Positions 13,193 to 22,436 are shown, numbered from the stretch's first letter. The stretch: DNA of 64,000 nucleotides from Cobetia sp. L2A1 (GCF_009796845.1 NZ_CP047025.1:3782001-3846000), one strand, 5' to 3'. Numbers and translations: made by a program. The notes: generated from the sequence alone by a model not told the origin.

Positions 13193-13759
13193 TCAGAATT
13201 CGGGATCCCAATCGACGCTTATGCGCCCAGTGACGAGATCCACATCGCGAACCACCTGATTGGGAAGGTACGGCACAAGCCGTTCCTTCTCATCGATACT
13301 GTCGTCGTTCGGCTTGATCACCAGAACGTCGTTAGCACCGGTTTCCATCAGAGTGCTCACTTTCCCGAGGCGCTGGCCATCCAGCGTCACCACCTCGAGA
13401 CCTTCCAGTTGATGCCAGTAGTACTCACCCACCTCCAGCTGCGGCAGATGTTGCTTGGGCAGGAGAATCTCCGCTCCAGCCAATGCCTGCGCAGCCTCAC
13501 GACTATCGACACCTTCCAGCTGTGCCACCAGGCCTTTGCCATGGCGACGGGCTTGCATGAGGCGTGCGGGAATCTGCTTCCCGTCCAGCTTCAGCATCCA
13601 GCCGGCATAATCAAAGATGCCGTCGATCGGGCTGGTGTAGGAATACACCTTGAGCCAGCCTTTCACGCCATAGGGGCTGGTAAGCTTCCCCATGACTACA
13701 ACATCATCACCATGCGGTGAATGTGCAGTCGGCTGCGGGTTATTGGAGTGAGTAGGCAT
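13193..13759 (-). CDS. rimM: 16S rRNA processing protein RimM
   Basis: 188 aa; assembly factor for the 30S head that binds S19. An N-terminal RimM beta-barrel ([20 protein letters not shown]) and a C-terminal PRC barrel ([18 protein letters not shown]) are visible, ending in the usual [12 protein letters not shown] 13759 is preferred; a TTG at 13771 would overlap the rpsP stop. The N-terminal dozen residues ([12 protein letters not shown]) are a polar extension ahead of the barrel. Confidence 0.95.
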   Translation of the reverse strand: MPTHSNNPQPTAHSPHGDDVVVMGKLTSPYGVKGWLKVYSYTSPIDGIFDYAGWMLKLDGKQIPARLMQARRHGKGLVAQLEGVDSREAAQALAGAEILLPKQHLPQLEVGEYYWHQLEGLEVVTLDGQRLGKVSTLMETGANDVLVIKPNDDSIDEKERLVPYLPNQVVRDVDLVTGRISVDWDPEF

Positions 13760-13767
13760 CCTGGATA

Positions 13768-14019
13768 TCAAGCCTGCTGCTTGCCAGCTTCCTTGAGCAG
13801 CTGAGCGACACGGTCAGAGACCTGTGCGCCCTGCTGCTGCCAGTGAGCGACGCGCTCGAGATCGACGCGCAGACGCTCTTCCTGGCCGCGAGCGACCGGG
13901 TTGAAGAAGCCGACGCGCTCGATGAAGCGGCCATCACGGGCTGTGCGGGAATCAGCTACAGCGAGGTGGTAGAAGGGACGCTTCTTGGCGCCACCACGTG
14001 CCAGACGAATGGTAACCAT
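13768..14019 (-). CDS. rpsP: 30S ribosomal protein S16
   Basis: 83 aa; primary-assembly protein of the 30S body. [19 protein letters not shown] and the [14 protein letters not shown] block are diagnostic. Start ATG 14019 is fixed by the family. It is the first gene of the rpsP-rimM-trmD-rplS operon, with a likely promoter at about 14102. Confidence 0.97.
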   Translation of the reverse strand: MVTIRLARGGAKKRPFYHLAVADSRTARDGRFIERVGFFNPVARGQEERLRVDLERVAHWQQQGAQVSDRVAQLLKEAGKQQA

Positions 14020-14101
14020 TGCGTAATCTGTCCTTCGTGTTGAAGTGAAAAACGTGCCACAGAACTCGGCTTCGCATGGAGGGTCCACACGAAGAGGCGA
14101 C

Positions 14102-14143
14102 ATTCTACGGAAATTGACAAGCCTTGGAAACCTTTTTCCAAGG
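14102..14143 (-). promoter_or_regulatory. Probable rpsP operon promoter and adjoining stem-loop
   Basis: On the minus strand TAGAAT (14102-14107) lies 83 bases above the rpsP start, with TTTCCA 17 bases further up as a weak -35. The -35 overlaps a 22-base stem-loop (CCTTGG/CCAAGG, 14122-14143). That hairpin lacks a U tract but could help end the ffh transcript. Confidence 0.4.
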
Positions 14144-14220
14144 TCACACAAACGCTCCGCAACACCATCGGCATCGTGGAGCGCAATTCTTGGCGATAAA
14201 GACCGTCAGGCGTCAGAGGC

Positions 14221-15657
14221 TTAGCGGCGCGGGAAGCGACCGCCACCCATTCCGCCAGGACCGCCCATTCCGCCCATACCACCGGGGCCACCCATGCCGC
14301 CGGGACCACCACCACCGCCCATCATGCCAGACATGCCGCGCATCATTTTCTGCATGCCGCCTTTCTTGCCGGCCTTCTTCATCATCTTGGCCATCTGCTT
14401 GTGCTGCTTGAGCAGACGATTGAGATCAGGCACCTGGGTACCGGAGCCCATGCAGATGCGACGCTTGCGCGAGCCGTTGATGAGATCAGGATTGCGGCGC
14501 TCCTTGTGCGTCATGGAGTTGATCATCGCCTCAAGCTTGCCCAGCTCCTTCTCGCTGGCCTGGCCCTGGGCAGCTTCTGCCAACTGGCCCATGCCCGGCA
14601 ACTTGGACATCAAGCTCCCCATGCCACCCATGTTCTTGAGCTGCTGGAGCTGATCACGGAAGTCCTCAAGATCAAAACCCTCGCCCTTCTTGACCTTGTT
14701 GGCCAGCAGCTCGGCCTTGCCCTTGTCGACGGTACGTTCGGCTTCCTCGATCAGCGACAGCATGTCGCCCATGCCGAGGATGCGGGACGCAACACGGTCT
14801 GGGTGGAAGGGTTCGAGCGCATCGACCTTCTCACCCATCCCCATGAACTTGATCGGCTTGCCAGTAATGTGGCGCACGGACAATGCTGCCCCGCCACGTG
14901 CATCACCATCGGCCTTGGTCAGTACCACACCGGTCAGCGGCAAGGCTTCATGGAAGGCCTTGGCAGTGTTTGCGGCATCCTGACCGGTCATCGCATCAAC
15001 GACGAACAGCGTCTCATCCGGTGAGAGGGTGCGATGCAGTGCCGTGATCTCGTCCATCATGTCGGCATCGACATGCAGACGGCCTGCGGTATCGACTAGC
15101 ACCACATCGTGGAACTGGATGCGTGCGTGCTTCATTGCCGCTTCAGCGATCGCGACCGGCTGCTGAGAAGAATCAGACGGGAAGAAATCGACGTCCACTT
15201 CCTTGGCCAGCATTTCGAGCTGATCAATGGCCGCAGGACGATAGACGTCAACCGAGACCACCAATACTTTCTTCTTCTCACGCTCACGCAGGTAACGCGC
15301 CAGCTTGGCGACGGTTGTCGTCTTACCCGCGCCCTGCAGGCCCGCCATCAAGATGACGGCTGGATTGCTCTTGAGCACCAGCCCTTCATTGGCCTCGCCC
15401 ATGATCGATTCCAGCTCCTGCTGGACGATCTTGACGAACTGCTGGCCCGGCGACAGGCTCTTGGACACTTCCTGACCGACGGCACGCTCACGTACACGGT
15501 CGATGAAGGCCTTGACCACTGGCAGGGCAACATCCGCCTCAAGCAACGCCTTACGCACTTCGCGCAGGGTGTCCTTGATGTTGTCTTCCGTCAGCTTCGC
15601 CTGGCCGGTAATCGACTTCAGCGTGTGCGACAGACGATCACTCAAACTTTGAAACAT
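14221..15657 (-). CDS. ffh: Signal recognition particle protein Ffh
   Basis: 478 aa; SRP GTPase that binds 4.5S RNA and signal sequences and docks to FtsY at the membrane. The N domain leads into the G domain with P-loop GLQGAGKTTT, DTAGRL and TKADGDARGG. The M domain carries the RNA-binding block INGSRKRR followed by GSGT. After the M domain comes a Met/Gly-rich tail (about residues 430-478) of GPGGMGG-like repeats ending RFPRR, longer than the common E. coli form (453 aa). It is transcribed alone or toward rpsP. Confidence 0.97.
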   Translation of the reverse strand: MFQSLSDRLSHTLKSITGQAKLTEDNIKDTLREVRKALLEADVALPVVKAFIDRVRERAVGQEVSKSLSPGQQFVKIVQQELESIMGEANEGLVLKSNPAVILMAGLQGAGKTTTVAKLARYLREREKKKVLVVSVDVYRPAAIDQLEMLAKEVDVDFFPSDSSQQPVAIAEAAMKHARIQFHDVVLVDTAGRLHVDADMMDEITALHRTLSPDETLFVVDAMTGQDAANTAKAFHEALPLTGVVLTKADGDARGGAALSVRHITGKPIKFMGMGEKVDALEPFHPDRVASRILGMGDMLSLIEEAERTVDKGKAELLANKVKKGEGFDLEDFRDQLQQLKNMGGMGSLMSKLPGMGQLAEAAQGQASEKELGKLEAMINSMTHKERRNPDLINGSRKRRICMGSGTQVPDLNRLLKQHKQMAKMMKKAGKKGGMQKMMRGMSGMMGGGGGPGGMGGPGGMGGMGGPGGMGGGRFPRR

Positions 15658-15772
15658 GGGCCTCTCCGGCTAGGGACGTCTGGGGTCCGCGCAGCGGGAC
15701 GAGAATATGAAACTATCTCGACTCCGACGTCACGGCATGACGCCCCAGCGCGTAAATGGTTATCCTGCGGCA

Positions 15773-15778
15773 CATTAT
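15773..15778 (-). promoter_or_regulatory. Probable ffh promoter -10
   Basis: A perfect TATAAT on the minus strand lies 116 bases above the ffh start. TGGAGA 17 bases further up is a poor -35. Confidence 0.4.
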
Positions 15779-15888
15779 ACGCACAGGGCGGGTCTGTCTC
15801 CATGATAGGTGCACTGATGATCAGGACAATATGTGTATCGCTGCACCTCCTTCATCGACATAAGCCGTAATAGAAGTACCGAGGTAGA

Positions 15889-15917
15889 TGCAATCCCGCC
15901 AGTGCTTTCGGTATAGT
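15889..15917 (+). promoter_or_regulatory. Probable promoter of the YpjD-like gene
   Basis: TGCAAT (15889-15894), a 17-base spacer and TATAGT (15912-15917) precede the ypjD-like start by 70 bases. The rest of the 329-base gap between ffh and this gene (15658-15986) shows no gene. Confidence 0.35.
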
Positions 15918-15986
15918 CTCTGCATATAGACAGCGCCTCAGATGAGACCTGCTCTCCCATACCCTCCGGCACCTGGACAACAGCAC

Positions 15987-16784
15987 ATGCAGGCTCTGCC
16001 CTTTGCCATTCTGGCCATCATTTTCTATCTCGCTGCCGGTCTCTGGCAGGGCCTGACACTGACGCGCCGTGTTCCGGTACGCGCACGACTGGTGCGCAGC
16101 CTTGCGCTGATTGCCGTTGCCTGCCACGCCGTCATCGTGTGGGTCACCCTCAATCACGGTGGACAGCTCCACCTGGGGCTATTCGAGAGCGGCTCACTGG
16201 TCAGCTGGGCCATCAGCCTGCTACTGGTCGTTGCAAGCCTGTTCAAACCCGTGCTTGCCGGCGGCGCGGTGCTGTTCCCCGTTGCTGCAGCCTGTGTGCT
16301 CGGAGTAATCAATCTGCCGAGCGCCAATACCGAAAACCCGCTTTCGCCCGGACTTATCGCCCACATCTTCACGTCTGTGGCAGCGCTCGCCTTCCTTAGC
16401 ATCGCTGCCATGCAGGCAGGCTTGCTCTCACTCCAGCAGCATGCACTCAAGACGCGTCACACCCGCGGCATCGTGCAGGTGTTACCGGCGCTGACCAGCA
16501 TGGAACGTGCGCTATTTGAATTGATCTGGGCCGGCATGATCCTGCTGAGCGTATCGATCATCAGCGGCATGATCTATCTCGACAACATGTTCGCTCAGCA
16601 CATGGCCCACAAGACTGTCCTCAGCTTAGGTGCTTGGGTAATCTTCGCCATTCTGCTGTTCGGGCATCACGTTCTGGGATGGCGCGGACAGCGTGCAGCA
16701 CGCTGGACGCTCGGTGGCTGCCTGGTATTGGCACTGGCTTTCTTCGGCACCAAGTTCGCATTACAGATTGTCTTCGCTCACTGA
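15987..16784 (+). CDS. ypjD: Inner membrane protein YpjD, cytochrome c assembly family
   Basis: 265 aa with about eight hydrophobic segments, of the CcsA/CcmC-like cytochrome c assembly fold. In gammaproteobacteria this protein sits between ffh and a CorB/CNNM gene and has been linked genetically to that neighbour; a haem role has not been shown for it. The block VTLNHGGQLHLGLFES and the tail LGWRGQRAARWTLGG are typical. ATG 15987 begins the first membrane helix. An ATG at 15942 would add 15 residues; neither has a strong ribosome site. Confidence 0.88.
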   Translation: MQALPFAILAIIFYLAAGLWQGLTLTRRVPVRARLVRSLALIAVACHAVIVWVTLNHGGQLHLGLFESGSLVSWAISLLLVVASLFKPVLAGGAVLFPVAAACVLGVINLPSANTENPLSPGLIAHIFTSVAALAFLSIAAMQAGLLSLQQHALKTRHTRGIVQVLPALTSMERALFELIWAGMILLSVSIISGMIYLDNMFAQHMAHKTVLSLGAWVIFAILLFGHHVLGWRGQRAARWTLGGCLVLALAFFGTKFALQIVFAH

Positions 16785-16829
16785 CATCAAGCCCATGAAT
16801 GCCACGCTCTGCCCTGTCGCGGTTCACTC

Positions 16830-18185
16830 ATGCCTGTCTTGGCGGATGCAATGCAATTGGCGTGGCAGTATCATGCGCGTAAATCCGCCACCGAGGACCC
16901 TTCACTCTTGAGCGACGACACCCCGTTGGGGCTGCTGTTCGGCCTACTGGTCGTTCTGATCATCCTCTCTGCCTTCTTCTCGAGTTCCGAGACCGGCATG
17001 ATGTCGATCAACCGCTACCGCCTGAGCCACCGCGAGAAAAGCGGTGAGCGCGGTGCCAAGCGCGTTACCCGCCTACTATCCCGTCCTGACCGCTTGATCG
17101 GCGTCATTCTGATCGGCAATAACTTCGTCAACAATCTGGCTGCGTCACTGGCCACCATCATCGCCATCCACTATTTCGGTGATGTATCTGGCCCGGCTGT
17201 CTCTACCGCCGTGTTGACCATCGTGGTGCTGATCTTTGCGGAAGTGACGCCGAAGACCATGGCCGCCTTGAACCCTGAGCGCATTGCCTATCCGGCCTCA
17301 CTGATTCTCGAGCCGATGCTCAAGGTGCTTTATCCGCTTGTGTGGTTGGTCAATGGCATTTCCAATGGTCTGCTGCGCCTGTTTGGCGTGCGTGATGTCA
17401 GCAACAATGCCGACAGTCTGACGCGCGACGAGCTGCGTACCGTCGTGCACGAGGCAGGCAGCATGATTCCCCGCCGTCACCAGGGCATGCTGCTGTCGAT
17501 TCTTGACCTTGAGAACGTGACCGTCGATGACATCATGGTGCCGCGTCAGGAAATCTTCGGCATTGACCTCGATGACGACCTCGACATCATCCTGAGCCAT
17601 GTTCGTGCGAGCCAACACACTCGCGTACCGGTCTACAAGGGCGACATCAACAACATCATCGGCATCCTGCACCTGCGCAATGCCGCTCGCTTCCTGTCGC
17701 TGGACGAGATCACCAAGGCCTCCATCATCCAAGAGGCTCGCGAGCCGTACTTCATTCCGGAATCCACGCCGCTGCACACGCAGCTGCTCAACTTCCAGAA
17801 GCAGAAGCGCCGTATCGGTATCGTGGTCGACGAGTATGGTGACGTGCAGGGTCTGGCGACGCTGGAAGATATCCTGGAAGAGATCGTCGGCGAGTTCACC
17901 ACTGACGTAGCCGGCACTCATCAGGAGATTCATCCGCAGGACAACGGCAGCTACGTCATCGAAGGCACGGCCAACATTCGCGAGATCAACAAGGCCATCG
18001 GCTGGCAGCTGCCGACTGACGGCCCCAAGACACTCAATGGCTTGATCCTCGAGCATCTGGAGTCGTTCCCGGACGCGCCTGCCAGCCTGGCGATCGGCAC
18101 CACGCGTATCGAGATCCAACAGGTGAAGGACAATCAGATCACCTCGGCTCGCTGCTGGCAGGCAGCGCGCACCACGCGAGGCTGA
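16830..18185 (+). CDS. CNNM/CorB family transporter with CBS domains
   Basis: 451 aa; homologue of E. coli YfjD/CorB and of magnesium-extruding CNNM proteins. A DUF21 membrane domain (about 40-190) contains SSSETGMMSINRYRL and LIGNNFVNNLAAS. Two CBS domains (about 210-340) follow with MVPRQEIFGID and VDEYGDVQGLATLEDI. A C-terminal CorC/HlyC domain ends the protein. A TTG start at 16908, with GAGGA 11 bases upstream, would fit the shorter E. coli N-terminus better than ATG 16830, which has no clear ribosome site. Likely role: Mg2+ (or Co2+) efflux at the inner membrane. Confidence 0.9.
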   Translation: MPVLADAMQLAWQYHARKSATEDPSLLSDDTPLGLLFGLLVVLIILSAFFSSSETGMMSINRYRLSHREKSGERGAKRVTRLLSRPDRLIGVILIGNNFVNNLAASLATIIAIHYFGDVSGPAVSTAVLTIVVLIFAEVTPKTMAALNPERIAYPASLILEPMLKVLYPLVWLVNGISNGLLRLFGVRDVSNNADSLTRDELRTVVHEAGSMIPRRHQGMLLSILDLENVTVDDIMVPRQEIFGIDLDDDLDIILSHVRASQHTRVPVYKGDINNIIGILHLRNAARFLSLDEITKASIIQEAREPYFIPESTPLHTQLLNFQKQKRRIGIVVDEYGDVQGLATLEDILEEIVGEFTTDVAGTHQEIHPQDNGSYVIEGTANIREINKAIGWQLPTDGPKTLNGLILEHLESFPDAPASLAIGTTRIEIQQVKDNQITSARCWQAARTTRG

Positions 18186-18231
18186 TGAACCGCTTGCAGC
18201 ATTGGCTCGACAGAGCGTGCTGGCAACACGC

Positions 18232-18257
18232 AAAGGCCCGCCATCCGGCGGGCCTTT
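18232..18257 (+). terminator. Terminator after the CorB-like gene
   Basis: AAAGGCCCGCC/GGCGGGCCTTTT hairpin with a T run, 46 bases after the stop codon. Confidence 0.85.
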
Positions 18258-18270
18258 TGCCTTCAATTCT

Positions 18271-18355
18271 CGCGCAATGCGGTATTGCATTGCGCGGGGC
18301 GGTCAGCGACTGACGCAAGCGCTATCCTGTGCCGATGCCTGAAAGATCGGCACAG
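18271..18355. promoter_or_regulatory. Two successive perfect inverted repeats ahead of the transporter gene
   Basis: First repeat: CGCGCAATGC/GCATTGCGCG with a 6-base loop (18271-18296). Second: CTGTGCCGAT/ATCGGCACAG with a 9-base loop (18327-18355). Neither is followed by a T run, so they look more like operators or RNA structures than terminators. They lie in the gap of about 300 bases between the CorB-like gene and the Bcr/CflA-type transporter; nothing else is seen there. Confidence 0.4.
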
Positions 18356-18487
18356 TGATCGATACATGGTATCCGGCGCGGGCATCTGCGTGCGGCGACT
18401 GCCACATGACCCTCTACCGCTGACGATTCCCGACTGGTGCTACCCCAGCCAGATGCATCGCCAGACAGGCTTCTCCACTCAATCCCG

Positions 18488-19729
18488 ATGGCTCTCATGA
18501 CCTCAGCTTCCACCCACACCTCGACGCCGGCCCTGCACCAACAAGCGCGCTTTACGCTGATGCTGGGCCTGATGGTCGCACTCGCCCCACTCGGAACCGA
18601 CGCCTACCTTCCCGCCATGCCCGAAATGGCCAGCAGCTTCGGGGTGGATGATCATCAGATCGGACTGACCATCACGGCCTTCTTCTTCGGCTATGCCATG
18701 GGTCAGCTGGGAGGAGGCCCGCTGTCTGACAGTCTGGGGCGTCGTCCCGTTGCCCTGAGTGGCTTCGTACTGTTCCTCATCGCCGGACTCGGCTGTGCGC
18801 TGACTCAGGACTTTCATTGGCTACTGGGCTTGCGCGTACTGCAGGGGATCGCCACCGGCATGACCGGCGGTGTGTCTCGCACAGTGGTGAGAGATGTCGC
18901 GACCGGCAAGGACGCCGCCCGCCTGATGACCAATGTGACCATGGTGTTGATGACAGCTCCACTGATCGCGCCATCTCTGGGGGCGCTCGTGATCTCGCTG
19001 AGCGACTGGACAACCGTCTTCTACGCCTTGGCGGTCTATGGCCTGCTGGTCGGACTGACCATCTACCGCTGGTTGCCGGAAACCCATCCTGCCAGTGAGC
19101 GAACCCCCTTCCGGCCGCGCAATGTGCTGCGCAGCTACCGTGAGGTTCTGACCACACGCGGAGTGCCGGGGCACCTGATTCTGATCCTGTGCGGGCCGGG
19201 CATCATGTTCACCTTCATCACCAATGCCAGCTATCTGTATCAGGGGCTGCTCAACATGACGCCGACCCAGTTCGCCCTGGCCTTCAGCGCCAACGTGGTG
19301 GCCATGTTCGTGGGCAATCGTCTCAACCACGCTGGTCTCAAGCACCTGCGCACACGCACATTGGTCAAGATGGCGCTGGGGGTTCAACTGACAGGGATCT
19401 GCGTGCTGCTTGGCCTCGCTCTGACGGATTCGATCACTGCCAGCACCCTGATTCCCGGCATGCTGGTAGTGCTTGGCGCGGGCGCCATGATCACGCCCAA
19501 CATCATGGCCGACTATCAGTCACTCTTCCGCCGCGGTCACGGCGTCGCCAATGCCATCTCCGGCACCGTGCTCTTCATGGGGGGTGGCCTCTACGGCGCC
19601 TTCGCCAGTCTGTGGCTGAACGGTGACAACATGCTGCCGGTACCGCTGGTAATGTTGGCCGCCTGCCTGCTGGGCTGCTTCGGTTTCTGGATCACGCGCC
19701 ATACCGCCCCGTCCAATCAGACTGCCTGA
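18488..19729 (+). CDS. MFS multidrug transporter, Bcr/CflA type
   Basis: About 413 aa with 12 predicted membrane helices; DHA1-family drug:proton antiporter. The N-terminal block APLGTDAYLPAMPEMASSFG and the loop LSDSLGRRPV match the Bcr/CflA group, which exports bicyclomycin, sulfonamides or chloramphenicol and in some cases dipeptides. The motif C-like segment RVLQGIATGMTGGVSRTVVRD is clear. The start is uncertain: ATG 18488 and ATG 18497 both precede the first helix and 18437 is open in frame; none has a good ribosome site. The real substrate is unknown. Confidence 0.88.
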   Translation: MALMTSASTHTSTPALHQQARFTLMLGLMVALAPLGTDAYLPAMPEMASSFGVDDHQIGLTITAFFFGYAMGQLGGGPLSDSLGRRPVALSGFVLFLIAGLGCALTQDFHWLLGLRVLQGIATGMTGGVSRTVVRDVATGKDAARLMTNVTMVLMTAPLIAPSLGALVISLSDWTTVFYALAVYGLLVGLTIYRWLPETHPASERTPFRPRNVLRSYREVLTTRGVPGHLILILCGPGIMFTFITNASYLYQGLLNMTPTQFALAFSANVVAMFVGNRLNHAGLKHLRTRTLVKMALGVQLTGICVLLGLALTDSITASTLIPGMLVVLGAGAMITPNIMADYQSLFRRGHGVANAISGTVLFMGGGLYGAFASLWLNGDNMLPVPLVMLAACLLGCFGFWITRHTAPSNQTA

Positions 19730-19763
19730 GGCACCGCGCTAGCAGAGCAAGGAAGCAGAACAC

Positions 19764-19799
19764 AAAAACGCCGCTCCGGAGACTCGAAGCGGCGTTTTT
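19764..19799 (+). terminator. Bidirectional terminator between convergent genes
   Basis: AAAAACGCCGCT/AGCGGCGTTTTT hairpin with A and T flanks. It can end both the plus-strand transporter and the minus-strand fusion gene. Confidence 0.85.
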
Positions 19800-19850
19800 C
19801 ATGGCGATGTCACCAAGCTTATCCAGACCAAATCAGCCACGCTTGGCACA

Positions 19851-21743
19851 TCATTGACCTCGCGCCAGACGGGATGCCTTGCGGTGCAGATCGCGTACCG
19901 CATCCTCGAGCTCCTTCGCCTTCACGGAATCAGCCTCGAAGGTACGCCCGACACACAGCTCGACACGACCGCGAATACGTCGCGGCCACTTGGAGAATGC
20001 CGGGCCTCCACCGTGAGAGAACCAGGAGCCCCACAACCCACCTAGTGCCATCGGAATCACCGGTGCCGGATTACGCGCCAGGATCAGCTCCAGCCCGCGC
20101 CGGAAACGCCCGACCTCACCATCGCGAGTCAATTTACCCTCAGGAAAAATCATCACGACCTCACCGTCACGTAGTGCCTTGCCGACCTCTTCCAGTGAAC
20201 GCCTTACACCTGCGGGGTCCCTGCGAGAAGAATCGACCGGGATAGCGCCCGCGATCCGGAAGAACCATTTCAACCACGGTGAGTTATAGATCTCAGCGTC
20301 CATCAAGAAACGCAACGGCCGTGGGCTGGCCCCCCCAAGAATCAGGGCGTCCATGAAGCTGACATGATTGCAGACCACCAGTGCCGCCCCCTCTGCCGGT
20401 ATCCGCCAGCGCCCCTTGAGGTGCAGACGGTACATCAGATGAATGAGGATGAAGATATTGAGACGCAGGAAGGGGCGAGGATCACGCAGCATGCAGACCA
20501 CGGCAATCAGTGCGCTGATCAAGGCTAGCACCAACAGGAAGTCAGGCAGGCTACGCTCCAGCGTACTGAGCATCAGAATGCCGAATCCGGCTGACAGTAC
20601 CATCAGCAAGGCATTGAGCACGTTATTAGCCGCAATCACGCGCGCACGATAACTTTCCGGACTGCGAATCTGCAGCAGAGTATAGAGCGGCACGATATAG
20701 AGACCGCCACCGAAGCCAATCACACCAAGATCCAGGCACATCCGCCAGAATCCTGCCACCTGAAGCAACTCCAGCAACGGTGTCGCCTGCGCCGCACTGC
20801 CCAGTGTCGGGCGCAGGGCGAGATCCAGTCCGCCAACGAAGATGATCAGTGCACCAAAGGGTACCAAGCCGGTTTCGAGTCGACCGCGCGAAACACGCTC
20901 GCAGGCCAGCGACCCCATCCCAATGCCGATCGCAAAGGCTGCCAACAGCGCAGACGTCGCGCCTTCCGCACCATGCACAATATCGCGCGCATAGGCTGGT
21001 AACTGAGTGAGATAGCTAGCCCCGAGAAACCAGAATGCGCTGATGCCGAGCAGTGCCCACTTGAGGCGACGATTCCCCAGCCCTTCACGCATTACCGAGA
21101 TGCTACCGGAGAGAGGTCGCCAGGGGACAGGGCCTGGTGATAGCGATGGCGCCGGCGGGATTTTTCGCGCCACGAACACACCAAGTAGCGATAGCGTGAC
21201 CAGCGACGCAGACAGGGCCCAGCGTGCCAGATCCCCTCCGAGTGCCATCAGGGCAGCGGCGGCTAGCGTACCGATCAGAATGGCGAGGAAGGTGCCCAGC
21301 TCGACCCAGGCATTGCCGCTGACCAGCTCATCAGGCTTGAGATGTTGCGGCAGAATGGCGTATTTGACGGGGCCGAACAGTGCCGACTGGGTGCCCATCA
21401 TGAATAGCAGCGCCAGCAACAGCTCCCATGCTTCAAAAATCAAGGCACCCGCTGCGACACTCATGGTCGCTAGCTCCAGCCACTTGAGATTGACGATCAG
21501 CCGCTGCTTATCCAGGCGGTCTGCCAGCAGGCCGCCCCAGGCAGAGAACAGCAAGAAAGGAAGGATGAACAACCCGGCCGCCAGATTATTGACGATGCCG
21601 GTATCCCACCCTCGCTGCTCGATCACCACAAAGGTCATCAATAGCAGCAAGGCATTCTTGAAAAGATTGTCGTTGAAGGCACCAAGGGCCTGGGTCCAGA
21701 AAAAAGGCGCGAACCGTGGGCGCCGGAGCAAATCTCGACTCAT
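19851..21743 (-). CDS. Lysophospholipid transporter-acyltransferase fusion (LplT-PlsC type)
   Basis: 630 aa. Residues 1-400 form an MFS module resembling the lysophospholipid flippase LplT (FWTQALGAFNDNLFKNALLL, GGLLADRLDKQRLI). Residues 430-625 form a PlsC acyltransferase with catalytic H460 and D465 in NHVSFMD and the FPEGKLTRDGEVGRFRRG substrate loop. The acyl-ACP synthetase (AMP-ligase) third domain found in Aas fusions is absent. Likely role: flipping lysophospholipid inward and re-acylating it during membrane repair. It overlaps the TetR gene by 4 bases, so the two are one operon. Confidence 0.88.
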   Translation of the reverse strand: MSRDLLRRPRFAPFFWTQALGAFNDNLFKNALLLLMTFVVIEQRGWDTGIVNNLAAGLFILPFLLFSAWGGLLADRLDKQRLIVNLKWLELATMSVAAGALIFEAWELLLALLFMMGTQSALFGPVKYAILPQHLKPDELVSGNAWVELGTFLAILIGTLAAAALMALGGDLARWALSASLVTLSLLGVFVARKIPPAPSLSPGPVPWRPLSGSISVMREGLGNRRLKWALLGISAFWFLGASYLTQLPAYARDIVHGAEGATSALLAAFAIGIGMGSLACERVSRGRLETGLVPFGALIIFVGGLDLALRPTLGSAAQATPLLELLQVAGFWRMCLDLGVIGFGGGLYIVPLYTLLQIRSPESYRARVIAANNVLNALLMVLSAGFGILMLSTLERSLPDFLLVLALISALIAVVCMLRDPRPFLRLNIFILIHLMYRLHLKGRWRIPAEGAALVVCNHVSFMDALILGGASPRPLRFLMDAEIYNSPWLKWFFRIAGAIPVDSSRRDPAGVRRSLEEVGKALRDGEVVMIFPEGKLTRDGEVGRFRRGLELILARNPAPVIPMALGGLWGSWFSHGGGPAFSKWPRRIRGRVELCVGRTFEADSVKAKELEDAVRDLHRKASRLARGQ

Positions 21744-22384
21744 TGCTCCTCTTCCGTCACATCCCCCGCACTTGCAGCCTCGCTGCGCACTCTGAGCCCT
21801 GCCAGCATGGTATCAAGCAGCTGGTCCAATAGTTCAGTCACTTCCAGTGGCTGACCCTGCCACAGGCCAAGGCGTTCATTCATGCCCAATTGAACCAAGC
21901 CATGCACGCTACCCCACAGGGTGCGTGCCATGCGTTTGGCTTCAACAGACTCGACACGAGGGGCGTACTCAACCAACGCTATCTCGACACGCTCGAACAA
22001 TCCTTCAATCATGGCGTTCTGACGCTGGTCCAGCTCACCTTCCTTTGCCAATGGGAAGTCAAACAACAACTGCCAGCGGTAGGGATCACGCTGGGCAAAG
22101 CCCCAATATGCGCGCGCAAGCGACTTGAGACGCTCTGAAGGGCTCGGCGTCTCATGCCCGGCAATCGCAGCATGCAGACGGTCCAGCGTCGCCAGATTGA
22201 CGTGCTGGAGCAGGTTGCCAAAACTGCCATAAAGCTTGAGCAGGGTACTGGGCGCGCAGCCGACTTCACGAGCCAGGTTGCGTAGAGACAGGGCGTGAAC
22301 AGGCTGCTCTTTGAGCCATTCATCGCAGGTCTCCATTACCCGCGCATGCAGCGCTTCCGGTGCATGCTGACGTGGACGGGCCAT
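21740..22384 (-). CDS. TetR/AcrR family transcriptional regulator
   Basis: 214 aa. An N-terminal TetR helix-turn-helix is seen at about residues 28-60 (LSLRNLAREVGCAPSTLLKLYGSFGNL). The C-terminal ligand domain is of the WHG type (LARAYWGFAQRDPYRWQLLF). Start ATG 22384; the stop overlaps the start of the transporter-acyltransferase gene, so it probably controls that gene and itself. The ligand is unknown, perhaps a fatty acid or lipid given the partner. Confidence 0.88.
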   Translation of the reverse strand: MARPRQHAPEALHARVMETCDEWLKEQPVHALSLRNLAREVGCAPSTLLKLYGSFGNLLQHVNLATLDRLHAAIAGHETPSPSERLKSLARAYWGFAQRDPYRWQLLFDFPLAKEGELDQRQNAMIEGLFERVEIALVEYAPRVESVEAKRMARTLWGSVHGLVQLGMNERLGLWQGQPLEVTELLDQLLDTMLAGLRVRSEAASAGDVTEEEQ

Positions 22385-22412
22385 CGAATTCCTCTGATGC
22401 TTGAGATGCGTT

Positions 22413-22436
22413 ACCGCGTAGCAAATCTAACGCGGT
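22413..22436. promoter_or_regulatory. Possible operator upstream of the TetR gene
   Basis: ACCGCG/CGCGGT inverted arms 12 bases apart, about 30 bases ahead of the TetR start, where an autorepressor site would be expected. The arms are short, so chance is possible. The rest of the 294-base gap to the SRAP-family gene shows no gene. Confidence 0.25.

Noticed and set aside
12565..13233. 222-codon plus-strand frame opposite trmD
   Set aside because: Antisense to a clear trmD.
17298..18290. 330-codon minus-strand frame opposite the CorB-like gene
   Set aside because: Antisense to a conserved coding region with CBS motifs; its own translation is low in recognisable structure.
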